36,420 nt of DNA from Streptomyces sp. MA5143a. Lineage in GTDB: Bacteria; Actinomycetota; Actinomycetes; Streptomycetales; Streptomycetaceae. The stretch lies in NCBI RefSeq assembly GCF_900290235.1, contig NZ_OLMK01000022.1, positions 1 to 36,420 on the forward strand, written 5' to 3'. Shown here piece by piece: positions 24,610 through 33,197 of this stretch. Position 1 is the first letter of the stretch. Each line of letters starts with the position of its first letter. Under the pieces are notes generated by a model. The model saw only the letters and a list, made by a program, of their open reading frames with translations. It made no database searches and had not been told where the DNA came from. The position numbers were made by a program, and so were the translations under genes.

Positions 24610-25528
24610 TCGTCTCGGTCAGCGCCGGCGGTTCGACGACCTCGAACGCGATGCCGGTCATCATCACGTGGATGGCCATCACATCGAGGTTCGCCGCCCC
24701 GGTGCGCAGCAGACAGCTGTCGTCGTCGAAGGGCTCCAGGGTGCCGGCGGCGGGCGAGAGCCGGGCGGCGGCCTCCTCGGCGGGGACGAGCAGCCGGACG
24801 ACGGCGTGGGCGGCGTACGCACGCGTGGAGATCCCCTCGGAGACGTACGCGGCGAGGTCGGCGGCCGGGGCCTCGCGGGGCGTGAAGCGCGGCCCGTGCG
24901 GTGGCCTGGGCGTGACGCGGTCGACGCGGAAGGTGCGCCAGTCGCCGCGGTCGACGTCCCAGGCGACGAGGTACCAGCGCCGCTCGGTGCACACCAGGCG
25001 GTGCGGCTCGACCGTACGGCGGGTGGTGGCGCCGCCGTGGTCGCGGTACTCGAAGCGCAGTCGCTCGGCGTCCCGGCAGGCGTGGGCGAGGTCGGTGAGG
25101 ACCTCCGGGTCGACGGCGGAGGGCTGGGGGCCGCGCAGCAGCGGCACGGTGAAGGCGTTGAGGGCGCCGACCCGGCGGCGCAGCCGGTTCGGCAGCACCT
25201 GTTCGAGCTTGGCGAGGGCCCGTACGGAGGACTCGCCGATGCCCTCGACGCCCTGGCCCGCGGCCGTGCGCAGCCCGACGGCGACGGCGACCGCCTCGTC
25301 GTCGTCCAGCAGCAGCGGCGGCAACTGGGCGCCGGCGCCCAGTTGGTAGCCGCCGCCGGTGCCGGGGCTGGCGTTGACGGGGTAGCCGAGCTCGCGCAGC
25401 CGGTCCACGTCCCGGCGGACCGTGCGGGGGGTGACGCCGAGGCGGTCGGCCAGCGCGGAGCCGGACCATTCGCGGTGGGCCTGCAAGAGCGAGAGCAGCC
25501 GCAGCAGACGTGCCGATGTCTCCAACAT
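24518..25528 (-). CDS. WYL-domain (YafY-type) transcriptional regulator
   Basis: 336 residues from the ATG at 25528. An N-terminal winged HTH spans 1-58 ([45 protein letters not shown]). It is followed by [34 protein letters not shown], the linker typical of the YafY group. The WYL domain lies at about 145-215 ([49 protein letters not shown]), with a C-terminal WCX-like extension. WYL domains sense nucleic acids or small ligands. A 27-bp palindrome 19 bp upstream suggests autoregulation. The last 31 codons lie antisense to the ctaD 3' end, so the two transcripts overlap. No obvious target besides itself is adjacent. Confidence 0.9.
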   Translation of the reverse strand: MLETSARLLRLLSLLQAHREWSGSALADRLGVTPRTVRRDVDRLRELGYPVNASPGTGGGYQLGAGAQLPPLLLDDDEAVAVAVGLRTAAGQGVEGIGESSVRALAKLEQVLPNRLRRRVGALNAFTVPLLRGPQPSAVDPEVLTDLAHACRDAERLRFEYRDHGGATTRRTVEPHRLVCTERRWYLVAWDVDRGDWRTFRVDRVTPRPPHGPRFTPREAPAADLAAYVSEGISTRAYAAHAVVRLLVPAEEAAARLSPAAGTLEPFDDDSCLLRTGAANLDVMAIHVMMTGIAFEVVEPPALTETIRTLRDRLTDALDRTADAASAPGPRGSGAA

Positions 25529-25546
25529 GGGGGCGAGTCTGCCAGC

Positions 25547-25573
25547 GGTCGAGGACAGTTACTGTCCTCGACC
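25547..25573 (-). promoter_or_regulatory. 27-bp perfect palindrome at the WYL regulator promoter
   Basis: GGTCGAGGACAGT-T-ACTGTCCTCGACC, 13-bp arms around one base, lies between the stop of the upstream gene (25593) and the regulator start (25528). Position and symmetry suggest an autoregulatory operator. It could also fold as the terminator of the upstream glycosyltransferase unit. Confidence 0.7.
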
Positions 25574-25592
25574 GTCGTCACCCCTGTGCGGC

Positions 25593-26423
25593 TCAGGCCA
25601 CGGCGGCGACCGTGACCGACAGATCGTTGTCGACCGTGTAGTACGGGGTGGCCTCCACCGGGCCGTGCTCCGTGTCGACGCCGACCGTGGGATACACGTA
25701 GACGGGTTTCTTGTCGACGATGTCGTCGAGCAGCCGCGCGATCCGCACCCGGGGCCCGGTCTCGCCGCCGGGGCGCAGCCACAGGTCCCACAGGCCGGGC
25801 CGCAGCGCGCCGTACGCCACGGTGAAGCGGAGACCGCCGGGCGCCGGGGTGAGGTCGGCCCGGACGGGCGGGAACGCGCCGTGCCGGTCGGCGGCCTCGG
25901 CGTACGCGTCCGGGGCGGTTCCGGTGCCGTAGAGGCGGGCGCTGACGGTCAGTTCGCCGTCGCCGATGTGGAGGGCGCCTGCCTCGGCGTGCGGAGCGCG
26001 CTCCCAGCTGCGGACGGAGAGGTTGCCGTGCTTGGTGGCGTAGGGGATGCGGACGACGACCCGCTCGGCGGCCGGGGCGGGCGCCCGGTCGACCAGGGCG
26101 CGCAGGTCGTTGAGGCCGGGAGCGAGCCGGCGCGGCTCGGCGCCCGCCGCTCGCAGGTAGGCGTCCCAGCGGCCCTCGGGCAGGGCCACGCCGCCGGGCA
26201 GCGCCGCCCGGAGGCGATTGCCGCCGGCCGGGGTGAGGGGCAGACGCACTTCCTCCCGGCCGCCCCGGCGGCGCAGGAGGAGATGGGCCGGGTCGAGTCC
26301 GCCCTCGTCGGTGATGTCGAAGGTCAGGCCGCCGGCGAAGTCGGCGACGCAGTCGGCGCGCGGGTTCGTGGCGGTCTCGTCCTCGCCGCCGGGGGCCGTG
26401 GGGCGGCGGACCGGTGACGTCAT
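25593..26423 (-). CDS. Conserved protein coupled to a glycosyltransferase, two beta-sandwich-like repeats
   Basis: 276 residues; ATG at 26423 overlaps the stop of the glycosyltransferase gene as ATGA, so the pair is translationally coupled. I do not recognise a named family. Two segments look like an internal duplication. About residues 30-105 have REEVRLPLTPAGGNRLRAALPGG and LPEGRWDAYLRAAG. About residues 185-245 have VRADLTPAPGGLRFTVAYG and LRPGLWDLWLRPGGE. Both follow a strand-rich pattern with a GxWDxxLR ending. There is no signal peptide and no membrane helix. Such carbohydrate-binding-like sandwiches next to a GT4 enzyme suggest a role with its glycan product. This is inference. Confidence 0.7.
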   Translation of the reverse strand: MTSPVRRPTAPGGEDETATNPRADCVADFAGGLTFDITDEGGLDPAHLLLRRRGGREEVRLPLTPAGGNRLRAALPGGVALPEGRWDAYLRAAGAEPRRLAPGLNDLRALVDRAPAPAAERVVVRIPYATKHGNLSVRSWERAPHAEAGALHIGDGELTVSARLYGTGTAPDAYAEAADRHGAFPPVRADLTPAPGGLRFTVAYGALRPGLWDLWLRPGGETGPRVRIARLLDDIVDKKPVYVYPTVGVDTEHGPVEATPYYTVDNDLSVTVAAVA

Positions 26424-27667
26424 GCGGCGCGCCCCTTCGCGAGAGCCGACCGTCCGGCGTCCCGAACGGCGTACGCGCCACCGAGCAGCGCGCCACGGGT
26501 GCGGTGCAGTGAGCCGCGCACCCGGCCGCCGCGGGCCGTCAGGCCGGTGAACAGCGTCTCGTGGCGTTCGGCGATCCGGGCCGGGTCGAAGCGCTCGGAG
26601 TCCTTGAGCGCCGCGTGCGCCATCTGCTGCCGCTTGGTGTCGTCGTTGATGAGTTCGAGAAGGCCGGCGGCGATGGCATCGATGTCGCCGACCTTCACCA
26701 GGCGGCCGTCGACACCGTCCTCGATGATCTCGCCGGGGCCGTGCGGACAGTCGGTGGAGACCACGGGCAGGCCGCAGCGCATGGCCTCGACGATCGTCAT
26801 GCCGAAGGACTCCAGGCTGGAGGTGACGGCGGCGATGGAGCCCTTGGCCCACTCGGGCTCGATGGGGTGGGCGGGGCCCATCAGGTAGACGTGGTTGTAG
26901 AGGCCCATCTCGTCGATGAGGGCGCGCAGTCCGTCCTTCTGCCTGCCACTGCCGTAGATCCGCAGCCGCCAGTCGGGCCGCTCCGCGCGCACCTTGTCGA
27001 AGGCCCGCACCAGCAGGTCGTAGCGCTTGACGGGTGCGAGCCGTCCGGCGGCGACGACCCACTTGCCGCTGCCGTCGGCCGGGTCGACGCCGGGCGCGGG
27101 CACCGGGTTGGGCACGGCCGCCAGCCGGACGCCGGGCAGTCGCATCTTGGTGCCGTACGCGCGCGCGTCGGCCTCGGTGGTCGTGGTGAACCCGTCGAGC
27201 CGGGGGTAGGCGCCGCGCAGGGTGGCGCGCAGCGCCGGGGAGTGGCTGTCCAGGGTGAGGTGCTCCTGTCCGACGCGGACCGGGCCGCGGCGGGTCTGCC
27301 GGGCCAGGTGCACGTTCAGGCCCGGCCGGGTGCCCACGACGACGTCGGCGTCGACCGAGGAGAGGTGCTCGGCGATGCGCCGGTCGGTCAGGGCGCTGTA
27401 CTGCTCGTAGCGGCCCTCGGCGCGCGGGAACACCTTGGCGGGCCGCCCCAGTTCGGCGTGATCGCGGTCGGCGCCGCCGTCACGGATGTCGACGAGGGCG
27501 CGGAGCCGGACTCTCGGGTCGTGCCGGAAGACCGGCTCGTCGCGGTGGCGGAAGACGGAGACGATCTCGACGTCGTGCTGGTCGGCCAGGGTGTTCGCGA
27601 GGTTGTACGTCGTGCGGATCGTTCCCCCGATGCCGTATGCGTTGTGTATCAGGAAAGAGATGTGCAT
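26420..27667 (-). CDS. Family 4 glycosyltransferase
   Basis: 415 residues from the ATG at 27667 (GGGGGA just upstream; the open frame extends further but without conserved sequence). GT-B fold: the N-terminal domain begins MHISFLIHNAYGIGGTIRTTYNLANTLA, the acceptor side with the Gly-rich loop. The C-terminal domain contains WVVAAGRLAPVKRYDLLVRAFDKV (donor-binding RxxxxK) and SSLESFGMTIVEAMRCGLPVV (the GT4 E-x7-E motif). The last 40 residues are basic. It transfers a sugar from a nucleotide donor at the cytoplasmic face. Donor and acceptor are not deducible. It leads a two-gene unit with the coupled downstream protein. Confidence 0.9.
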   Translation of the reverse strand: MHISFLIHNAYGIGGTIRTTYNLANTLADQHDVEIVSVFRHRDEPVFRHDPRVRLRALVDIRDGGADRDHAELGRPAKVFPRAEGRYEQYSALTDRRIAEHLSSVDADVVVGTRPGLNVHLARQTRRGPVRVGQEHLTLDSHSPALRATLRGAYPRLDGFTTTTEADARAYGTKMRLPGVRLAAVPNPVPAPGVDPADGSGKWVVAAGRLAPVKRYDLLVRAFDKVRAERPDWRLRIYGSGRQKDGLRALIDEMGLYNHVYLMGPAHPIEPEWAKGSIAAVTSSLESFGMTIVEAMRCGLPVVSTDCPHGPGEIIEDGVDGRLVKVGDIDAIAAGLLELINDDTKRQQMAHAALKDSERFDPARIAERHETLFTGLTARGGRVRGSLHRTRGALLGGAYAVRDAGRSALAKGRAA

Positions 27668-27839
27668 TGGTCCCCCGGAGCCCTTTTCTTCCTGGTCGGA
27701 CGGTGTTTGGCAGTGCTGGTCCACCACCGCGTGGTTAGACCCGGGTTCGTGGGGGATGGTTGGGCTTCCACATCAACTTGTCACGGAACGGTTGTGCGAT
27801 CGGTAACCGGTCCCGGGAACCCTTCGGGGCCGTTTCGCA

Positions 27840-29138
27840 TCAGGGCCGGTAGGGCAACTGCGGTACCACAAAACAGTTCTGGTCCATGTCCCCCTGGCTC
27901 ACCCAGCCGCGGGCGTCCTGCCAGCGGGCGACCGACAGACAGGTCCTGCGGGTGGCCGGCGGCTCGGCGAGCCGCTCGAAACGGACGGGCAGGAGGAGTC
28001 CGTCGGCGGTGTATGGCTCGTCACGGTTCATGAACCGGTCGACGCAACGGCGCGTGACGCCCTCCTCGGTGCCGGCGCAGGAGCGCGCCGCGTCCGTGAA
28101 CCACATGGCCGCGGCCCAGCCCTCCAACTGCCACTGGGAGTGCGTCCCCAGTCCCTCGGTGGCGTCCCTGAACTCCCGTACGGCCGCCTGCCCGGTGTCC
28201 TGGTAGTTGCGGCTGGAGCCGGTGGCCCACAGGGCGTTGCGGCAGCGCGGGGCGTCCGCGTAGTCCTCGGCGACCGTGGAGGTCCAGTTCTGCACGTTGG
28301 TGACCTTGGCCGTCACCTCGGCGCCGACCTCGTCCATCGCCGCGCAGAGCCGGGCGTTGCCGTGGCCGTCGATCGCGTCGAGGACCAGGTCGACGCCCCG
28401 CTCCTCGATGTCGGCGGCGGCCGCGCGGAAGTTGGGCAGCGCGAAGTCGAGCTGCTCGGTGACGACGTCGTACCCCTCGGCCTTCAGCCCGTCGACGATC
28501 AGCCGGGCGTACGCGGCCGACGCGGCCTGGTTGTACGACACCACGGCGGCGGTGCGGGCGCCGTGCTCGCGCTTGAAGTAGCGGTAGACCTCGGTGCCGC
28601 CGTACTGCTTCCCGTCCCAGCCGGTGGTGCCGTCGCGGGGCGCGAGGCTGCCGTAGATGCCGTAGAGGTGCGGGTAGGTGTCGTAGGCCGGGCCGATGGG
28701 CTGGCCGCCGATGTCGGGCACGCGCGCGCGGGAGACGCGCGGGGCGCCCGCGTAGTCGAGGGCCGTGGTCGCGACCAGGGCGACCACCCGGTCCTCCTCG
28801 ACGAGCTTGTGGACGCACTCGTTGTTGCCGACGCCGCTGCCGCCGTCGTCGCACTCACGCACCTCGACCTTGCGGCCGTCGATGCCGCCGCGCGCGTTCA
28901 GGGCGGTGAACCAGGCCTTCGCCCCGTCACGCGGCCCGGTGAAGGCGTCGCCGCCGACGGGGCTGGTGGCGCTGGTGATGATGCCGACGCGGATGGGGGC
29001 GCCGGCCCGACCGGTGGCCGGCGGAGCGGTGTTCCGGCCCTCGAAGTCGCTCTCCGGGAGGCGGCTGCCGCAGGCCGCGGTCAGCAGCAGGAGCAGGGCC
29101 GCGGCGACGGTCTCAGCAGCCCGGGACCGCCGACGCAC
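27840..29138 (-). CDS. ABC importer solute-binding lipoprotein, branched-chain amino acid (LivJ) type
   Basis: 432 residues from a GTG at 29138, whose start overlaps the preceding lipoprotein gene by 26 bp. The signal peptide ends with lipobox LTAAC (C23). The type-I periplasmic-binding fold is seen in PIRVGIITSATSPVGGDAFTGPRDGAKAWFTALNARGGIDGRKVEVRECDDGG (lobe 1), VVALVATTALDYAG, and the lobe 2 region YDVVTEQLDFALPNFRAAAADIEERGVDLVLDAIDG. Several Cys beyond the lipid anchor (in ECDDGG, NNECVHK, RLCAAM and others) may form disulfides. It faces away from the fused LivHMG permease, whose ligand-loaded partner it very probably is. The ligand need not be an amino acid in this family. Confidence 0.88.
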   Translation of the reverse strand: MRRRSRAAETVAAALLLLLTAACGSRLPESDFEGRNTAPPATGRAGAPIRVGIITSATSPVGGDAFTGPRDGAKAWFTALNARGGIDGRKVEVRECDDGGSGVGNNECVHKLVEEDRVVALVATTALDYAGAPRVSRARVPDIGGQPIGPAYDTYPHLYGIYGSLAPRDGTTGWDGKQYGGTEVYRYFKREHGARTAAVVSYNQAASAAYARLIVDGLKAEGYDVVTEQLDFALPNFRAAAADIEERGVDLVLDAIDGHGNARLCAAMDEVGAEVTAKVTNVQNWTSTVAEDYADAPRCRNALWATGSSRNYQDTGQAAVREFRDATEGLGTHSQWQLEGWAAAMWFTDAARSCAGTEEGVTRRCVDRFMNRDEPYTADGLLLPVRFERLAEPPATRRTCLSVARWQDARGWVSQGDMDQNCFVVPQLPYRP

Positions 29139-29691
29139 CGCTCAGCCCCACCAGCCCGCAGAGTGTCTTGACGGAGACCTTCCAGGTGCCGTCCTGCTCG
29201 ACGGCCGTGCCCGCCGAGTCCGGCAGGACCGTGGCGCCCTTCATCAGCAGCGAGTACGTCACGTCCGCGTCGGTCGCCGACGTGAACTCGACCTTCGTGA
29301 CCTTCGCCTCGACCCGCTGTCCGCGTTCGTCGCCGCTGAAGGCGTCGAGGACCGGGCCCAACCGCTCGCCGTTCTCCAGGACGGCCTGCCGGTCCTCCTT
29401 GGAGCTGGTCGGGTCGAAGAACGTCGCCCAGTTCTGCCGGATCTCCTTCTCGGCCGCCCCCGCGTCCGCGGGTCGGCTCGCGCTCGCCCCGTCCGGCTCG
29501 CCCGTCGTCCTCTCCACCGAAGGGGTGGGCGGTGTCGCGTCGCCGCCCCCGCCGCTGTCGTCGCTGCACGCCGCGAGGGCCGGAGCGAGGAAGAGGGCCA
29601 GCGCGGCGGCCAGCGCCGTGGCCTTCCCGCCTCCCCCAGGGCCGCGGCCCCGCCGTGCGTTCCCCCGCCTGAGGTCGCTCCCGAGAACCAT
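29113..29691 (-). CDS. Small secreted lipoprotein, MTB12-like C-terminal domain
   Basis: 192 residues from the ATG at 29691 (upstream in-frame ATGs at 29775 and 29781 would make the signal peptide too long). The signal peptide ends LAPALAAC, lipid-anchored at C42. A Gly/Pro/Thr/Ser linker follows. The domain EKEIRQNWATFFDPTSSKEDRQAVLENGERLGPVLDAF..., with alternating strands and a final TLCGLVGLSG, matches the mycobacterial low-molecular-weight antigen MTB12 family as I know it. The function of that family is not established. The gene overlaps the solute-binding gene by 26 bp, so it is the first gene of that unit. It may be an accessory of the importer. Confidence 0.78.
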   Translation of the reverse strand: MVLGSDLRRGNARRGRGPGGGGKATALAAALALFLAPALAACSDDSGGGGDATPPTPSVERTTGEPDGASASRPADAGAAEKEIRQNWATFFDPTSSKEDRQAVLENGERLGPVLDAFSGDERGQRVEAKVTKVEFTSATDADVTYSLLMKGATVLPDSAGTAVEQDGTWKVSVKTLCGLVGLSGASAVPGC

Positions 29692-29820
29692 CTGGCTCAC
29701 CACCGGGTGTCGGTCCGGGCGGTAGGCGCCCGGTTCTTTCAGGGTCAGCTCGCACAAGGCATAGTGCAACTCCATCGGCATATCTGAGAACCCGTCAGAC
29801 ACGACGTGTGGGAGCCCCGG
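29692..29820. promoter_or_regulatory. Divergent promoter region of the importer locus
   Basis: 129 bp between the lipoprotein (minus) and the Cys/His membrane protein (plus). An inverted repeat CGGGCG-GTAGG-CGCCCG lies at 29716-29732. A plus-strand -10-like CATAGT (29760-29765) lies 17 nt after TTTCAG, which is weak. Shared control of both halves is likely. Confidence 0.4.
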
Positions 29821-30318
29821 ATGCGGACACCCCTTCCACGGACCGCGCACCCCGTCCTCTGGGCCGGCTGGGCCGCGCTCGCCGGCGGCGCCGTGCTCTG
29901 TGCCGTCGGCTGGTACGGCGTCTCCGGCGAGCGCTTCGCCGAACGCCAGTTGCCGTACCTCGCCTCCTGCACCGTCCCGGGCGCCGCTTTGATCGTCGCG
30001 GGCGCGGTCCTCCTCGCCCACGGCCGGGACGCCCTGGCGGCGACCCGGGTCGAGGAGCTGTACGGCCTCCTGGTCGCCACCGAGCCCACCGACACCGACG
30101 CGTCCGGGCGGGCGACGGCCACGCCCCTCGCCACCAGCGAGGAGCTGCTCCGCGTGCCCGGCGGCACCCTCTGGCACCGGGCGGACTGCCCGCTGGCCGC
30201 CGGCAAGGCCGACGCGGTGCCCGTGGACTCGGGGGCCCTGTCCGGGAGCGGACTGCGCCCGTGCCCCGTCTGCGACCCGCCCGGACGCGACGACCCGACG
30301 GGCCCGCCGGAGGGCTGA
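29821..30318 (+). CDS. Small two-helix membrane protein with Cys/His C-terminal motif
   Basis: 165 residues from the ATG at 29821 (GGGAG 6 nt upstream; GTG at 29806 is possible). Two membrane helices (about 12-32 and 48-68) are followed by a cytoplasmic segment ending in WHRADCPLAAGK...SGLRPCPVCDP. H119, C123, C148 and C151 form a HxxxC...CxxC set like that in small Ada-type zinc modules. I do not recognise a named family. Its stop overlaps the start of the fused permease as TGATG (30316-30320), so it is coupled to the transporter. It may be a metal-stabilised regulatory or assembly subunit. This is inference. Confidence 0.75.
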   Translation: MRTPLPRTAHPVLWAGWAALAGGAVLCAVGWYGVSGERFAERQLPYLASCTVPGAALIVAGAVLLAHGRDALAATRVEELYGLLVATEPTDTDASGRATATPLATSEELLRVPGGTLWHRADCPLAAGKADAVPVDSGALSGSGLRPCPVCDPPGRDDPTGPPEG

Positions 30319-33197
30319 TGGCGTCCCTGACGTACGACCTCACGCTGGCCGGTCTGTCCGTCGGCGGCGCTGCCGCCCTGACCGGCATCGGCCTCGTCGT
30401 GACCTACCGGGCCACCGGGGTGCTCAACTTCGCGCACGGGGCGATCGCCATGGTCTGCGCGTATCTGCTGCGCCAGTTCACCGTCGAGTGGCACTGGCCC
30501 CTGTGGCCGTCCGCCGTGGTGACCCTGCTGGTGGTGGCCCCGGCGATCGGTCTCGCCCTGGAGCGTTTCGTGTTCCGCCCGCTCGCCGTGCTCGGCGGGG
30601 ACCCGGCGCAGACCCTGGTGGCGTCCATCGGCGTGTTCGTGCTGCTCGTCGGCGGGGCGGCGCTGCTGTGGGGCCAAGGGGCGCGGGACGACGCGCCGAC
30701 GCTGGTGACGGCGGACCCGTGGGGGCAACTGGGGGTGGCCGTGGCCGTCGCGGCGGTGGTGGGCGCGGTACTGCGCCCTTCCGGCGGGCGCCGGGCGCCC
30801 CGGCGGTGGACACGTTTCGGGCGGGAGCTGAGAGCGGTCGTGGACGACCGGTCCCTCGCCGTCCTCGGCGGGATCGACGCGGACCGGGTCGCCGCCGCGG
30901 GCTGGGCGTTCGGCTCGTTCACGGCCGGCCTGACGGGCGTGCTGCTCGCCCCCTACGTACGCCTCGACCCGTACGGCATGCCGCTGCTGGTGATGGAGGT
31001 GGTGGCCGTCGCGGTCGCCGCCCGGATGCGCAGCCTGCCGGTGGCGGTCCTGGTGGCGCTGGGCATCGGCGTCGCGCAGAGCCAGCTGACCCGGTTCCAC
31101 CCGCCGGGGCGGGCGGAGCCCCTGATCCAGGCCGTGGGCGCCAACCTCTTCGTCGTGGCGCTCCTCGTCGCCGCCCTGGTCCTGCCCGGCGTCGGCGCCC
31201 GCGACGCGCTGCCGCGCCCGGCGACCGCCCCGGTCAGGACACCGGCCGGGGCCTGGATCGTGGCGGTGCTCCTGTTCCTGATCCCCCTCGGCTTCGCGGG
31301 CCGGGACCTGCACACCTCCGTCCAGGTCCCGGCGCTGGGCGTGATCCTGCTGTCCCTGGTGGTGGTGACGGGCCGGGGCGGCCAGATCTCCCTGGGGCAG
31401 GCGGCGTACGCGGGCCTGGGCGCCCTGTTCACGGCGCTGCTGGCGGCGGGCCGCTTCCCGGTGCTGCCGTCCCTGCCCGAGCCGGCCGCCCTCCTGGTTG
31501 CCGTCCTGCTGGTCGCACCGCTGGGCCTGCTGACCGGCCGGCCCGCCATCGGCCGCCACGGCCTGGCCCTGGCGCTGGCGACCTTCGCGGTCGGCGTCGG
31601 GGTGAGCCGCTTCGTCTTCGCCCAGCCGTACGCGACGTCCGGCCTGACCCTGGACCGCCCGGCGGGCCTCGACGGCGACCGCGCGTACTACGTCGTGGAG
31701 CTGGGCCTCCTCGCGTGCGCGCTCCTCGCCACCCGCGCGCTGCGCCGGGGCCGCACCGGCCGGGCCCTCGCCGCGATGCGGGACGACGAGGCCGGGGCCG
31801 CGGCGGCGGGCGTCCCCGTCCCCTCCCTCAAACTGGCCGCCTTCGTCGCGGGCGCCGCCCTCGCCGCCCTCGGCGGCGGCATGCTCGCGATGGGCGTCCG
31901 CGCCTTCGACCCCGCCGCCTTCGACCCTGTCCGCGGCCTCCTGTGGTTCGCCGCTATCGTCGTCCTCGGCGCCGACAGCACGCTCGGCGCGCTCGCGGCC
32001 GCCGCCCTGCTCGTCGGTCTGGACGCGGGCACGCGGGGCGGCGTCGCCGCCGCGGTGATCGGCGTCCTGGCCGCCCTGATCGGCCGCTTCCCCGCCGGCC
32101 CCTACGAGGCGGCCCGCACCGCCCTCACCCGCCTGCGTCCGGAGCGGAGCCCCACACCGACACCGCTGGGGGCCCGGGTACGGGCCGGGCTGCGGGCCAC
32201 GGCGGGGACCGCTCGCCGTCCGACGTCCGCCGCACCACCGGAGGCGCCCCGACCGACACCTGACACCGCCGCGCCGCCGGCAGCCGAGCCCGGCGGTGGC
32301 CGTGGCCGGACGCCTGGCCCGGCACCCCGGAGGACCACCCCCAGCACCCGGCCCGCTCCCCCGACCCCTTCCACTCCCTCTCCCCCTCGCCCGCCCTCTC
32401 CCCCGGCCGCGACCCCGCCCCCGACCCCGGCCCCGGCCCCCCGCCAGGCCCCCTCCGTCCCCCGGCCGGAAACCCCCATCCCCCTCCAGGCCCGAGCGCT
32501 CCACGTCGGTTACGGCGGTTTCATCGCGCTGGACGGCGTCGATCTCGATGTCCCCGCGGGGCGGGTCAGTGCCGTCGTGGGGCCCAACGGGGCCGGGAAG
32601 AGCACCCTCTTCCACTGTCTCGCCGGGACGCTGCGGCCGAGCCGGGGAGTGGTGCGGCTCGACGGACGGGACGTCACGCGGGTGCCCGCGCACGCCCGGA
32701 CACGGCTCGGTGTCGCACGGACGTTCCAGCAGCTGGCCGTCTTCCCGTCGTTGACGGTGGCCGAGAACGTGAGGGTGGGCGCCGAACAGGGCCGGATCGC
32801 CGACCCCGGGGCCGTGGAGCGGGCGTTGCGGCTGCTCGGGCTGGACGGGCCGGTGCGGTCGAGCCCGGCCGCCGGACTGCCGACCGGCACCCTGCGCCGG
32901 GTCGAACTGGCGCGGGCCCTCGCCGGCTCCCCCCGCGTGCTGCTGCTCGACGAACCGGCCGCCGGGCTCGACACCGACGAGATCGCCGCCCTCACCCGGG
33001 TTCTGCGCGCCCTCGCCGACGACGGTACGGCCCTGCTGGTCGTCGAGCACGACCTGGACCTCGTCGCCGGGCTCGCGGACGTCGTGCACGTCATGGCGGC
33101 GGGCCGGGTCGTGGCCTCGGGCCCGGCCGCCGAGGTGCTGCGTGCCCTCGGCTCCACCGACCCGCGCGACCCTCTCGACCCGGCGGCCGGACGGTGA
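30318..33197 (+). CDS. LivH-LivM-LivG triple-fusion ABC importer subunit
   Basis: 959 residues; ATG at 30318 overlaps the previous stop. Residues 1-295 are a LivH-like permease (VTYRATGVLNFAHGAIAM is its start signature). Residues 305-605 are a LivM-like permease (GRGGQISLGQAAYAGLGALFTALL, RHGLALALATFAVGVGV). Residues 605-722 are a Pro/Thr/Arg-rich linker. The rest is a LivG-type ATPase with Walker A GPNGAGKST (755-763), Q-loop FQQL, signature-region LPTGTLRRVELARAL, Walker B VLLLDEPAAGLD (about 874-885) and switch His in VVEHDLDLV. Both permease halves and one ATPase are thus in one chain. The second ATPase follows with a GTGA overlap. It imports branched-chain amino acids or similar polar compounds with the binding protein encoded divergently. 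Confidence 0.93.
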   Translation: MASLTYDLTLAGLSVGGAAALTGIGLVVTYRATGVLNFAHGAIAMVCAYLLRQFTVEWHWPLWPSAVVTLLVVAPAIGLALERFVFRPLAVLGGDPAQTLVASIGVFVLLVGGAALLWGQGARDDAPTLVTADPWGQLGVAVAVAAVVGAVLRPSGGRRAPRRWTRFGRELRAVVDDRSLAVLGGIDADRVAAAGWAFGSFTAGLTGVLLAPYVRLDPYGMPLLVMEVVAVAVAARMRSLPVAVLVALGIGVAQSQLTRFHPPGRAEPLIQAVGANLFVVALLVAALVLPGVGARDALPRPATAPVRTPAGAWIVAVLLFLIPLGFAGRDLHTSVQVPALGVILLSLVVVTGRGGQISLGQAAYAGLGALFTALLAAGRFPVLPSLPEPAALLVAVLLVAPLGLLTGRPAIGRHGLALALATFAVGVGVSRFVFAQPYATSGLTLDRPAGLDGDRAYYVVELGLLACALLATRALRRGRTGRALAAMRDDEAGAAAAGVPVPSLKLAAFVAGAALAALGGGMLAMGVRAFDPAAFDPVRGLLWFAAIVVLGADSTLGALAAAALLVGLDAGTRGGVAAAVIGVLAALIGRFPAGPYEAARTALTRLRPERSPTPTPLGARVRAGLRATAGTARRPTSAAPPEAPRPTPDTAAPPAAEPGGGRGRTPGPAPRRTTPSTRPAPPTPSTPSPPRPPSPPAATPPPTPAPAPRQAPSVPRPETPIPLQARALHVGYGGFIALDGVDLDVPAGRVSAVVGPNGAGKSTLFHCLAGTLRPSRGVVRLDGRDVTRVPAHARTRLGVARTFQQLAVFPSLTVAENVRVGAEQGRIADPGAVERALRLLGLDGPVRSSPAAGLPTGTLRRVELARALAGSPRVLLLDEPAAGLDTDEIAALTRVLRALADDGTALLVVEHDLDLVAGLADVVHVMAAGRVVASGPAAEVLRALGSTDPRDPLDPAAGR

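Noticed and set aside
29745..33089. 1114-codon minus-strand frame
   Set aside because: It is the antisense of the LivHMG fusion, with repetitive Arg/Gly/Gln composition and no domain.
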